Shown here: positions 1 to 6,534 of the stretch, one piece after another
Position numbering within the stretch: the stretch's first letter is position 1
How the letters are laid out: every line of letters starts with the position of its first letter
Assembly: GCA_900753285.1 (NCBI GenBank)
Contig: CAADYN010000288.1
Span: 1 to 7,460, forward strand
Direction of reading: 5' to 3'
Origin: Clostridia bacterium
Lineage (GTDB): Bacteria; Bacillota; Clostridia; Oscillospirales; CAG-272
DNA: 7,460 nt
Notes under the pieces: generated by a model
Databases searched by the model: none
What the model was told of the DNA's origin: nothing
Seen by the model: the letters and a program-made list of their open reading frames with translations, nothing else
Made by a program: the position numbers and the translations under genes

Positions 1-1
1 C

Positions 2-295
2 ATGGAGCGTAACTTCACAAACGATATCTCCCTTGAAGACCTCGCGGCGGAAATAAACGTCTCCGTCTCCTACCTATGCCGAATATTCAAGTCCGCCTAC
101 CATATGCCCCCGCTGCAATACCTCATCCGACTGAGAATAAACCACGCCAAGCAGCTCATGGTCAGCTATAACAAAATGTCCGTGAGGGAGATATCACTGA
201 AATGCGGGTATAAGGACATCTCATATTTCAGCGCGGAATTCAAGCGGATAACAGGCTTCACCCCCGCCGAATACCGCCGCCAAGTAATGTTTTAA
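2..295 (+). CDS. AraC-family transcriptional regulator, C-terminal DNA-binding domain (5' end outside window)
   Basis: The 97 visible residues are a near-complete AraC/XylS DNA-binding domain. A first helix-turn-helix lies at about residues 11-29 (LEDLAAEINVSVSYLCRIFK), then a linker helix with RINHAKQLM, then a second helix-turn-helix at about 61-80, ending in the family hallmark GFTPAEYRR near residues 85-93. The Met at position 2 aligns inside the domain where family members read on from an N-terminal sensor domain, so the gene almost certainly starts upstream and this Met is internal. The stop is TAA at 293-295. The inducer-binding domain is not visible, so the ligand cannot be named. AraC regulators of this kind often control an adjacent transporter, and the ABC genes downstream on the same strand are the obvious candidate target. 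That link is inference from position only. Confidence 0.9.
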   Translation: MERNFTNDISLEDLAAEINVSVSYLCRIFKSAYHMPPLQYLIRLRINHAKQLMVSYNKMSVREISLKCGYKDISYFSAEFKRITGFTPAEYRRQVMF

Positions 296-311
296 GACAA
301 AAGAAGACGAA

Positions 312-343
312 AAATTCAAAAAAAACACGAAAATATTGAATTT
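312..343. repeat. Perfect 8-bp inverted repeat between araC-type gene and ABC gene
   Basis: AAATTCAA at 312-319 is matched by its exact reverse complement TTGAATTT at 336-343, with a 16-nt A-rich spacer. It lies 17 nt after the regulator's stop codon. The stem has only two G-C pairs and no T-tract follows, so it would be a poor intrinsic terminator. It could be an operator for a dimeric regulator, or chance in AT-rich DNA. Confidence 0.3.
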
Positions 344-346
344 AAC

Positions 347-378
347 TTGGCGAATGTGATAAAAAATGATACTATAAC
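347..378 (+). promoter_or_regulatory. Possible sigma-A promoter for the ABC exporter genes
   Basis: The AT-rich 140-nt gap between the regulator and the first ABC gene holds a TTGGCG (-35-like) at 347-352. Downstream of it are two overlapping -10 candidates: GATACT at 368-373 (15-nt spacer) and TATAAC at 373-378 (20-nt spacer). Neither spacing is the ideal 17, so the exact elements are uncertain. A start point just downstream would leave a leader of about 50 nt before the GTG at 436. No riboswitch or T-box-like structure was recognised. Confidence 0.3.
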
Positions 379-424
379 CTCGGGGGATGTGGAGTATTTG
401 CGGTGTGACAATATTATATTTTTC

Positions 425-430
425 AGGAGG
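425..430 (+). promoter_or_regulatory. Ribosome binding site fixing a GTG start
   Basis: AGGAGG at 425-430 sits 5 nt before GTG 436. The ATG two bases earlier (434) is followed at once by TGA in its own frame, and the next in-frame ATG (451) is 20 nt away, so this site favours the GTG start. Confidence 0.75.
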
Positions 431-435
431 ACAAT

Positions 436-2262
436 GTGAAACTCAAAAAAATGCAAAACGTCAAGACGACGATGAAAACCATAAAATACGCGTTCGGTCT
501 TGTATGGGGAAAAAGGTGCGGAAAATTGCTTGTTGTGCTGCAAAACATAGGTGCGATAATAGGTGTTTTCCCTCCGATAATCTACGCGGTTTTCCCCGGA
601 CTTATTATAAATGAGCTGATACAAAGCAGAAGGATACCATATCTGATTTTATATGTGTTTTGTTTGCTTGCTCTTCCGGCTATTCTGCGTCTTATCAAAA
701 CATTCATTGACATTCGTACATCTAAGCTGACAAAGACCTTCAATATGGAGATAACGTCGGACTTTTATAACCATGTGATGAATATGGATTATGCAACTGT
801 AGAAAATCCCGAGATTCAAAACATAAAGGAGCGTGCTTCCGATACTCTTGTCAAGGTGGCGGACGTTTCTACAGGAATGACGACTCTGATATCAGCGGTA
901 ATTTCTTTGCTTCTCATTTCATCAATCATAAGCGTACTGAATCCTCTCATCATATTGCTTGTGATTCTCATTTTGATTATCAATTCTGCGGTGACGAAAA
1001 AAGTCAACTACAAGAATCACATAATCGGAATGGAGCTGAGCAAAAACGACTTCTTCCTGTGGGCGTACAGCTACATGATGGGACACTTATCATATGCTCA
1101 GGAAGTACGACTGTTTAAGCTGAATAAGCTGCTTATTGACGGCTATAAAAAATACAAGCATGAAAACGATGAAAAAGAAATCATCATGACCAAAAACTGC
1201 GGCGGCAGAGACATTATTCTTATGCTGACGGACGTTTTTCAGCAGGTGGTTTTGTATGCGTATCTCATATTCAATGTGCTGTATAGAGGTCTGCCCGTCG
1301 GAAGCATTGCTATATTTATCTCCACAGTCGGACAGTTTTCAGGCACACTGAGCTCTGTATTCAACGCGTATCTTTATCTCGAAAGTGAGAGCTTTAGAAT
1401 TCAGGAGCTGATGGACTTTATGGATATGTCGTCCGGTACTGTCCAAACCGGTGATATGACTCCCGTATTTGATAAAAATTCTGTGATTGAGTTTCGTAAT
1501 GTCTCATTCGCGTATCCCGGTACTGAACGATATGTACTGAAAAATCTCAATTTGTCATTAAGAGGAGACGAAAAGCTTTGCATCGTCGGTGTAAACGGAG
1601 CGGGAAAATCAACCTTTATAAAACTTCTTACAAGGCTGTATAACCCTACAGAAGGCGAAATTCTGCTGAACGGAATCAATATCAAAGAATATGATTACGA
1701 TAAATATCAGCGTATGTTCGCGCCTGTTTTTCAGAATTTTGCTAAATACTATTTTTCCCTCGGAGAGAACATCGTCTTGGCTAATGAATATGATAAAGAA
1801 CGCCATGATGAAGTATGTCGCCACAGCGGACTTGATTCGTTGGTCAAAAAGCTGCCGAAAGGATATGATACTTCTGTAAGCAAGACGCTTGACGAGTCGG
1901 GAATTGAACCGTCGGGAGGGGAAGCTCAGCGTATAGCAATCGCGCTTGCTTGTTATCGCGGCGGCGAGATATTCTTGCTTGACGAACCGACAGCTGCACT
2001 TGATCCCATGGCAGAATACGAGATTTATACTCAGTTCACAAATATGATAACCGACAAATGCGCTGTCCTCATTACCCACCGCCTCTCCGCCGTTCAGCTT
2101 GCCGACAGAGTTGCAGTGTTCGACGACGGCCACGTAGCAGAATACGGCACTCACTCCGAGCTGTACGCAAAAGGCGGAATTTACACGGAAATGTTTGACA
2201 AACAGGCGAAATTCTACAGAGACGAGCCATGCGAGAATGCCGAAGGTGATTATAAAAAATAA
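436..2262 (+). CDS. ABC exporter half-transporter (fused permease and ATPase)
   Basis: This 608-residue protein has the layout of a type IV (B-family) ABC exporter half: an N-terminal membrane domain then one nucleotide-binding domain. Six hydrophobic segments lie near residues 31-58, 68-90, 148-167, 169-187, 258-280 and 286-305. The ATPase domain carries the A-loop Tyr360, Walker A GVNGAGKST (385-393), Q-loop Gln433, signature PSGGE (492-496), Walker B with Asp516 and catalytic Glu517, D-loop residues ALD near 521-523, and switch His548. All catalytic residues are present, so it should hydrolyse ATP. It lacks an N-terminal C39 peptidase domain, so it is not a self-processing bacteriocin exporter. 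Substrate is unknown; peptides, lipids or drugs are all possible for this family. It must dimerise, either with itself or with the paralogue encoded at 2559. The start is GTG with a strong AGGAGG site; the next ORF begins 30 nt after its stop. Confidence 0.92.
   Translation: MKLKKMQNVKTTMKTIKYAFGLVWGKRCGKLLVVLQNIGAIIGVFPPIIYAVFPGLIINELIQSRRIPYLILYVFCLLALPAILRLIKTFIDIRTSKLTKTFNMEITSDFYNHVMNMDYATVENPEIQNIKERASDTLVKVADVSTGMTTLISAVISLLLISSIISVLNPLIILLVILILIINSAVTKKVNYKNHIIGMELSKNDFFLWAYSYMMGHLSYAQEVRLFKLNKLLIDGYKKYKHENDEKEIIMTKNCGGRDIILMLTDVFQQVVLYAYLIFNVLYRGLPVGSIAIFISTVGQFSGTLSSVFNAYLYLESESFRIQELMDFMDMSSGTVQTGDMTPVFDKNSVIEFRNVSFAYPGTERYVLKNLNLSLRGDEKLCIVGVNGAGKSTFIKLLTRLYNPTEGEILLNGINIKEYDYDKYQRMFAPVFQNFAKYYFSLGENIVLANEYDKERHDEVCRHSGLDSLVKKLPKGYDTSVSKTLDESGIEPSGGEAQRIAIALACYRGGEIFLLDEPTAALDPMAEYEIYTQFTNMITDKCAVLITHRLSAVQLADRVAVFDDGHVAEYGTHSELYAKGGIYTEMFDKQAKFYRDEPCENAEGDYKK
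2133..2228 (+). repeat. Near-identical 3' segment of the ABC genes, copy 1
   Basis: This segment matches 4259-4354 with 4 mismatches in 96 nt, all synonymous. A run of 38 nt (2143-2180 versus 4269-4306) is exactly identical. Immediately upstream, about 100 aligned nt of the two genes show 25 mismatches, so the similarity rises abruptly at this point. Confidence 0.85.
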
Positions 2263-2265
2263 ACA

Positions 2266-2287
2266 TTCCTCAAAATAAACGAGGGAA
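2266..2287 (+). promoter_or_regulatory. Small hairpin enclosing the ribosome binding site of the orphan ORF
   Basis: TTCCTC at 2266-2271 can pair with GAGGGAA at 2281-2287 (one bulged G, 9-nt loop). The 3' arm contains the likely Shine-Dalgarno GAGGG (2281-2285), placed 7 nt before ATG 2293. The fold would partly hide that site. It is followed by As rather than Ts, so it is not an intrinsic terminator. The stem is short and may be coincidental. Confidence 0.3.
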
Positions 2288-2292
2288 AAAAC

Positions 2293-2553
2293 ATGCTACA
2301 TACTCTTCCGCTCAAGCCTCCTCAGATAACGGCGTATCAGCAGATTGCCTTACCGCTTGCAGCCGCTATGCAAAAACCTACAGCTGAAAATTGCTTCTAT
2401 TCAAATTACATACAAGTTTCATGTGTAAACCGCAGACACTATCTGTCAAAGGGAAATTGTGATAACGCACTGCATTATGGCTTTTACAATCCTGAAATAA
2501 CTTCACCTGAATCTGTTGAGCATATCTGCTCTGTAACTATATATATATTGTAG
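2293..2553 (+). CDS. Orphan 86-residue protein with four cysteines, between two ABC exporter genes
   Basis: I do not recognise this with certainty. The ATG is preceded by GAGGG at 7 nt spacing and the TAG stop lies 5 nt before the next ABC gene, so it fits as a translated member of the same operon. The 86 residues have no clear signal peptide, transmembrane helix or double-glycine leader. The N-terminus (LPLKPPQITAYQQIALPL) is followed by a polar region rich in Tyr, Asn and His with Cys34, Cys44, Cys56 and Cys79. Two readings are open. It may be a small peptide substrate or accessory factor of the flanking exporters. Alternatively it may be the N-terminal stump of a larger protein: the LPLK...ITAYQ start and the FYSNYIQ stretch vaguely recall roughly 300-residue uncharacterised clostridial proteins found beside ABC transporters. 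That resemblance is from memory and unverified. If the second reading holds, the gene is truncated, matching decay of the gene that follows. Confidence 0.6.
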   Translation: MLHTLPLKPPQITAYQQIALPLAAAMQKPTAENCFYSNYIQVSCVNRRHYLSKGNCDNALHYGFYNPEITSPESVEHICSVTIYIL

Positions 2554-2558
2554 GATAT

Positions 2559-4364
2559 ATGAAAATTAAAAGTATTTTTGACATGCTATCGAAGTCTAAA
2601 TATCTTATCTCTATGCTGCTTGGAAGCAAATACGGGAAGAAATTTATTCTTATAAAATTTGCAATTTTGTTGTTTGATGCAGTTATTGGGATAATCGGCC
2701 TCATCGTACCGGGGCTTATCATAAACGAGTTGATGTTCAATGTAGAAAACGGCGTATGGAATATCTCTGCATTATTGTACTATTTGGCTCTGCTTCTTGC
2801 TGTCCCTGCAGTATATCGAATACTGTTAATTCCGATCAGAAATATGCTTTTTCACATCGAAGAAGAAATCAATATCAACTTAAACAGTAATTTTGAGTTG
2901 TTTGTCGCAAAAATGGATTACGAAACATTGGAAGATCCAAATTTGCAGGGATGGCGTGAACGAGTGAGCAACACCGTGTTAGGAGCGACTGAAATTGTCG
3001 ATTTGATTGGAAATATTATTTCGTCAATAATTTCTTTTGCCGTGTCATTTTCCATCATTACTTATCTAAACCCGTTGCTTATTGTGTTGATTCTTGTTAT
3101 TGTCTATATCAATTCCCGTATGGTTAAATGGCAGACTTTAAAACGCTTTGAACTGCGCGAAGAATTCAGCAAACATCAACGGAAAAATTGGTCGCTCACA
3201 TATATGCTGATAGACTTTTCCTATGCTAAGGAAATTCGCTTATATAACATTGCCGAATTCCTGCTGAAGAAACTAAATAGTTCTCAACGTGACATGAACG
3301 CTACAACCTTTAAGAATAACCAAAACAGAAATAAGGTTAATCTTGTATTGTATATTACAGAATTTATACAATCTGCGGCAGTATATGTTTATCTTATTTA
3401 CAAGGTGCTCATCGGTGCGCTTTCAATAGGCTATATGACAATATGTCTGTCTGCGGCTCAACGCTTTTCGGGGTCAGTTTCTTCGATTGTCAACGCATAC
3501 ATGGCGCTTTCCGAACGTACTATGGAAATAAAGGAATGGCAGGACTTTTTGAATATTCCGATAAAAGAAAAAAAGGGCACAATGATTCCCGTAATAGATG
3601 AAAATTCTTACATTGAGTTTCATAACGTATCATTTCAATATCCCGGTAGTGATATCTTTGCGATAAAAAATTTAAATTTAAAGCTTTCATGTACAAAAAA
3701 ACTTTGCATTGTCGGTGAAAATGGTTCCGGTAAATCGACGTTTATTAAACTACTCCTGCGCTTATACGAACCCACATCTGGTGAAATATTGCTCAATGGT
3801 GTAAATATAACGGAATACAACTATGAGCTGTATACTAAACTATTCGCCCCCGTATTTCAGGATTTTTCTACATATGAATTAACACTGAAAGAAAATGTGG
3901 CTCTTGACGAAAAATGTGATGATGTGAAATTCCACAAGGCGTGTATGAGTTCAAATATCCAATCGTTGATAGACAAGCTGGCAAAGAGTGCGGAAACGCA
4001 AATCGGAAAAGAAATTGATCCGGAGGGGATTGAGCCTTCCGGTGGCGAAGGATAACGTATTGCCATCGCAAGAGCGTGTTATCACGGCGGAGATATTTTC
4101 ATATTAGATGAACCGACAGCGGCACTTGATCCCATGGCTGAATATGAAATATATACTCAATTCTCCAATATAATTACGGACAAATGCGCAATTCTTATCA
4201 CACACCGTCTCTCAGCAGTTCAACTTGCCGATAATGTAGCTGTGTTTGATGACGGTCGCGTAGCAGAGTACGGCACTCACTCCGAGCTGTACGCAAAAGG
4301 CGGAATCTACACGGAAATGTTCGACAAACAAGCGAAATTCTACAGAGACGAGCCTGAACAATAA
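2559..4364 (+). pseudogene. Second ABC exporter half-transporter, interrupted by an in-frame TAA in its signature motif
   Basis: This is a paralogue of the gene at 436. Hydrophobic segments lie near residues 30-58, 70-95, 148-168, 170-188, 262-282 and 286-306. The ATPase domain has A-loop Tyr361, Walker A GENGSGKST (386-394) and Q-loop Gln434. At codon 499 (4053-4055) a TAA interrupts the signature: EPSGGEG, stop, RIAIARACY. The same frame then stays open to 4362-4364 and encodes Walker B Asp517-Glu518, ALD of the D-loop, and switch His549 (numbering counts the stop). ABC signatures commonly read SGGEGQR or SGGEAQR here, so one C-to-T change of CAA to TAA explains it. The 498-residue product would lack Walker B and the H-loop and should be inactive. 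No Shine-Dalgarno precedes the in-frame ATG at 4134, so separate translation of the tail is unlikely. Everything else is intact, so the lesion is recent, a sequence error, or read through. ATG 2559 has a closely spaced AGGA at 2552-2555, overlapping the previous stop, which suggests coupled translation. Confidence 0.88.
4259..4354 (+). repeat. Near-identical 3' segment of the ABC genes, copy 2
   Basis: Partner of 2133-2228 in direct orientation, 2126 nt downstream. It encodes the same 32 residues of the C-terminal ATPase tail (VAEYGTHSEL to FYRDEP), after which the two proteins diverge (ending CENAEGDYKK in the first and EQ in the second). Recombination between the copies would delete the orphan ORF and most of the second ABC gene. 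Confidence 0.85.
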
Positions 4365-4370
4365 CAAAAT

Positions 4371-4420
4371 AACCGCACACCATAGCCGGACCGAAATCTG
4401 CAATGGAGTGCGGTTTTGTT
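4371..4420. terminator. Bidirectional intrinsic terminator between convergent operons
   Basis: AACCGCAC at 4371-4378 pairs with GTGCGGTT at 4408-4415. After an A-A mismatch the stem continues with CCAT (4380-4383) and ATGG (4403-4406), then GC (4385-4386) with GC (4400-4401). On the plus strand the stem runs into TTTTGTTT. On the minus strand the complement of AAAATAA gives a T-rich tail. It starts 6 nt after the second ABC gene's stop and lies 34 nt beyond the accA stop, so it can end both transcripts. Confidence 0.75.
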
Positions 4421-4453
4421 TATCTTATTCAGTCAATTCGTGCGAGTATTGCC

Positions 4454-5239
4454 TTACTTCTCCGAGAAGAATCCGAACGCGCGGAATCTGTCGTATCTCT
4501 TGTTTTTCAGCTCTTCCGTGGACAGCTTCGAGAGATTGTAGACATCTTTGAAGAGAATAGCACCGATGTTGCGGCACATATCTTCAAAATTATCGAAGTC
4601 CTCGGGAATAATGTCGTCAGCCACATGGTATCTTCTCATGTCCTCGGCGGTAATGTGAAGAGCTTCCGCAGCATCCGAAACTCTTCCCGCGTCCTTCCAG
4701 AGAATACTTGCGCATCCTTCGGGACTGATTACGGAATAAACGGAGTTTTCGAGCATATAAACCTTGTCAGCCGCCGCAAGAGCAAGAGCACCGCCGCTTC
4801 CGCCTTCACCGATAACGATGGTTACAACGGGAGTTGCAAGTCCCATCATTTCGAGAATGTTTTCGGCTATGGCTTCACCCTGACCTCTTTCCTCGGCGTC
4901 AGCACCACAGAACGCACCTTGTGTGTCGACAAAACAAATAACAGGGCGGTGGAACTTTTCAGCCTGCTTCATGAGACGGAGCGCTTTTCTGTATCCCTCG
5001 GGCTTCGGACAACCGAAATTCTTTTTGATTCTTTCGTTTATGTCCGCACCCTTGTCGATAGCGATGTAAGTCACCGGAATGTCGCCGAGAAAACCTACGC
5101 CGGATACTATTGCAGGGTCGTCTCCGAAACGTCTGTCACCGTGAAGTTCAACGCAGTCGGTGAAAATGTTCTTGACATAGGCAGCGCCGGTAGGTCTTTT
5201 GCTTCCTCTCGCGGCTCTGAGCTTTTCATAAGCAGTCAT
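4454..5239 (-). CDS. accA: Acetyl-CoA carboxylase, carboxyltransferase subunit alpha
   Basis: AccA pairs with AccD to move the carboxyl group from carboxybiotin to acetyl-CoA, giving malonyl-CoA for fatty acid synthesis in the cytoplasm. The 261 residues show the crotonase-like carboxyltransferase fold: ELHGDRRFGDDPAIVSG at 31-47, GCPKPEGYRKALRLM at 76-90, FVDTQGAFCG at 103-112, AEERGQGEAIAENI at 115-128, the glycine-rich oxyanion segment GEGGSGGALA at 144-153, and YSVISPEGCASILWKD at 168-183. It is shorter than E. coli AccA (319 residues) because the N-terminal helical extension is reduced, as in other compact Firmicute forms. The frame is open to an ATG at 5278 that overlaps accD, but the start at 5239 is preferred: it has AAGGAG at 9 nt spacing, begins 1 nt after the accD stop, and MTAYEKLRAAR is a sensible N-terminus. 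It is the last gene of the cluster, with a terminator beyond it. Confidence 0.95.
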   Translation of the reverse strand: MTAYEKLRAARGSKRPTGAAYVKNIFTDCVELHGDRRFGDDPAIVSGVGFLGDIPVTYIAIDKGADINERIKKNFGCPKPEGYRKALRLMKQAEKFHRPVICFVDTQGAFCGADAEERGQGEAIAENILEMMGLATPVVTIVIGEGGSGGALALAAADKVYMLENSVYSVISPEGCASILWKDAGRVSDAAEALHITAEDMRRYHVADDIIPEDFDNFEDMCRNIGAILFKDVYNLSKLSTEELKNKRYDRFRAFGFFSEK

Positions 5240-5240
5240 A

Positions 5241-6092
5241 TTACTTTGCTCCTTTCTTTTTATTGTTGGCAGGAGCACCGTGAATCTTCAGCAGTGTGCC
5301 GAGAGTTTCTTTCAGCTGCGGTCTTTCGACAATGCTGTCTATAAAACCGTGTTCTAGCAGGAATTCGGCTGTCTGGAAGTTTGAGGGAAGCTCGGTTTTG
5401 GTGGTCTGTTCAACAACGCGACGACCCGCAAAGCCGATAAGCGCCTTAGGTTCGGTAAGAAGTATATCACCCTGCATAGCGAAACTTGCGGTAACGCCGC
5501 CTGTAGTGGGGTCGGTGAGGACTGTTATATAGAGCAGACCTGCCTCGCTGTGCTTCTTGACCGCGCCGCTGATCTTAGCCATCTGCATGAGGGAGATAAT
5601 ACCTTCCTGCATTCTCGCGCCGCCCGATGCTGTGAATCCGATGATGGGGAGCTTCTTTTCGATGGCAGTTTCAAAAGTCTTTGTGATTTTTTCGCCAACA
5701 ACAGAGCCCATGCTTGCCATCATAAAGCGGGAATCCATGACGAAAATCGCGCATTCCTGACCGTTTATCTTAGCAGTACCGCAGATAACGGCGTCGTTTT
5801 CTCCCGTAGCAGCCGTAGCCTTGTCGAGCTTATCCTTGTATCCGGGGAAATCCATGAAATCCATGCTCTTGTATTTTTTGAAGAGTTCCTTGAAAGAGCC
5901 TTCGTCAGTCACCATGGCAATTCTGTCTCGCGCACCGACTCTCATGTACTTTCCGCACTTCGGACAAACCATGAAGTTTTCCTTGAGGTCGACATCGGTG
6001 GTTTCGTTTCCGCAGGTGGAGCACTTTATCGGAATCGGAACGGTTTTTCCGGAAATGAGCTGTGTGATTTTATCTTTGATAGTGTTTAACAT
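5241..6092 (-). CDS. accD: Acetyl-CoA carboxylase, carboxyltransferase subunit beta
   Basis: AccD supplies the second half of the carboxyltransferase active site and forms an alpha2-beta2 complex with AccA. The 283 residues are the usual length for the family. A four-cysteine zinc ribbon is visible as C24-x2-C27 and C43-x2-C46 (KCSTCGN and VCPKCGKYM). The catalytic domain follows, with GFTASGGARMQEG at 152-164, LTDPTTGGVTASFA at 192-205 and IGFAGRRVVEQT at 219-230. The C-terminus is a basic, probably disordered tail (NNKKKGAK). The ATG directly abuts the fabZ stop (no gap), with AAGGAGG at 6098-6104 and 5 nt spacing inside the end of fabZ, so translation is probably coupled. All expected zinc ligands and glycine-rich motifs are present. 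The next gene is accA, 1 nt on, as needed for equal subunit amounts. Confidence 0.96.
   Translation of the reverse strand: MLNTIKDKITQLISGKTVPIPIKCSTCGNETTDVDLKENFMVCPKCGKYMRVGARDRIAMVTDEGSFKELFKKYKSMDFMDFPGYKDKLDKATAATGENDAVICGTAKINGQECAIFVMDSRFMMASMGSVVGEKITKTFETAIEKKLPIIGFTASGGARMQEGIISLMQMAKISGAVKKHSEAGLLYITVLTDPTTGGVTASFAMQGDILLTEPKALIGFAGRRVVEQTTKTELPSNFQTAEFLLEHGFIDSIVERPQLKETLGTLLKIHGAPANNKKKGAK
5249..5254 (-). promoter_or_regulatory. Ribosome binding site fixing the accA start
   Basis: On the minus strand this reads AAGGAG, 9 nt before the ATG at 5239 and inside the last codons of accD. It argues for the 261-residue AccA rather than the 274-residue version starting at 5278. Confidence 0.7.
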
Positions 6093-6524
6093 TTATGCCT
6101 CCTTGGTTTCTGCGGGAACAAGCGCAAATGAAAACTCAGCTTCAAGGACAACGTCGTCTCCGACATATCCTACGCCCTTGACAAAGCAGAAAGCACCGAC
6201 CTTGCGGACAACGGAGCATTCCGTGACAAATGTGTCGCCGGGTCTGACTGATTTTTTCCACTTGACGTTTTTCATTCCCGAGAAGAGTGGGAGTGCGTCA
6301 CTGCATGAAATCAAAGCACAGACGGACTGAGCCATGATTTCGCAGAGAATAACTCCGGGGACGATGGGATTTCCGGGGAAATGTCCCTGTAAAAACCATT
6401 CGTCGCCGCGAATATATGTCTTTCCGACAGCAGTGTTTTCGTCGCCGTCCTTTGTGGTAACTTCACCGACAAGGAGCATGGCGTCACGGTGCGGAAGACG
6501 GGATTTAAGTTCTTCGTGTGTCAT
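6093..6524 (-). CDS. fabZ: 3-hydroxyacyl-[acyl-carrier-protein] dehydratase FabZ
   Basis: FabZ removes water from 3-hydroxyacyl-ACP to give trans-2-enoyl-ACP in type II fatty acid elongation. The 143-residue length and hot-dog fold pattern fit the family. The N-terminus holds LPHRDAMLLVGEV (10-22). The catalytic motif GHFPGNPIVPGV spans 47-58 with His48, and the partner acid is Glu62 in CEIMAQS. KNVKWKKSVRPGD (about 85-97) matches the conserved central strand and turn. FabA-type isomerase is unlikely: the length and the HFPGNPIVPGV motif with Glu are FabZ-like. The start at 6524 has AAAGG at 6 nt spacing and lies 10 nt after the fabF stop; the stop abuts accD. Clostridial clusters often place accB before and accC after fabZ, and neither is here. 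Confidence 0.94.
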   Translation of the reverse strand: MTHEELKSRLPHRDAMLLVGEVTTKDGDENTAVGKTYIRGDEWFLQGHFPGNPIVPGVILCEIMAQSVCALISCSDALPLFSGMKNVKWKKSVRPGDTFVTECSVVRKVGAFCFVKGVGYVGDDVVLEAEFSFALVPAETKEA

Positions 6525-6534
6525 ATCGTGCCTT

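Noticed and set aside
387..614. 75-codon plus-strand frame overlapping the start of the first ABC gene
   Set aside because: It overlaps the ABC start in another frame, has basic low-complexity sequence, and the AGGAGG at 425-430 clearly serves GTG 436.
1609..2154. 181-codon minus-strand frame inside the first ABC gene
   Set aside because: It lies opposite the Walker A to H-loop part of a clearly functional ATPase domain and shows no domain of its own.
2537..2549. Short TA repeat at the end of the orphan ORF, considered as a slippage or phase-variation tract
   Set aside because: It is only about five TA units and ends just before the stop codon, so length change would alter only the last residues or the coupling to the next gene. 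It is too short for a confident claim.
4053..4055. TAA as a reassigned sense codon
   Set aside because: Genes in the window, including accA, accD and the first ABC gene, end in TAA at the expected protein lengths, so TAA is a normal stop here.
4134..4364. Separate small gene starting at ATG 4134
   Set aside because: It is in frame with the interrupted ABC gene and encodes its Walker B-proximal tail through the C-terminus. No Shine-Dalgarno precedes the ATG, so it is a pseudogene fragment rather than an independent gene.
4403..5344. 313-codon open frame on the plus strand opposite accA
   Set aside because: It is antisense to accA, whose protein has unmistakable family motifs. The translation is low-complexity Ser/Val/Arg-rich with no recognisable domain, typical of the mirror of a biased codon pattern.
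5550..6330. Overlapping plus-strand frames opposite accD and fabZ (5550-6089 and 5821-6330)
   Set aside because: They mirror accD and fabZ, and accD's zinc ribbon and glycine-rich motifs show the minus strand is the real one.
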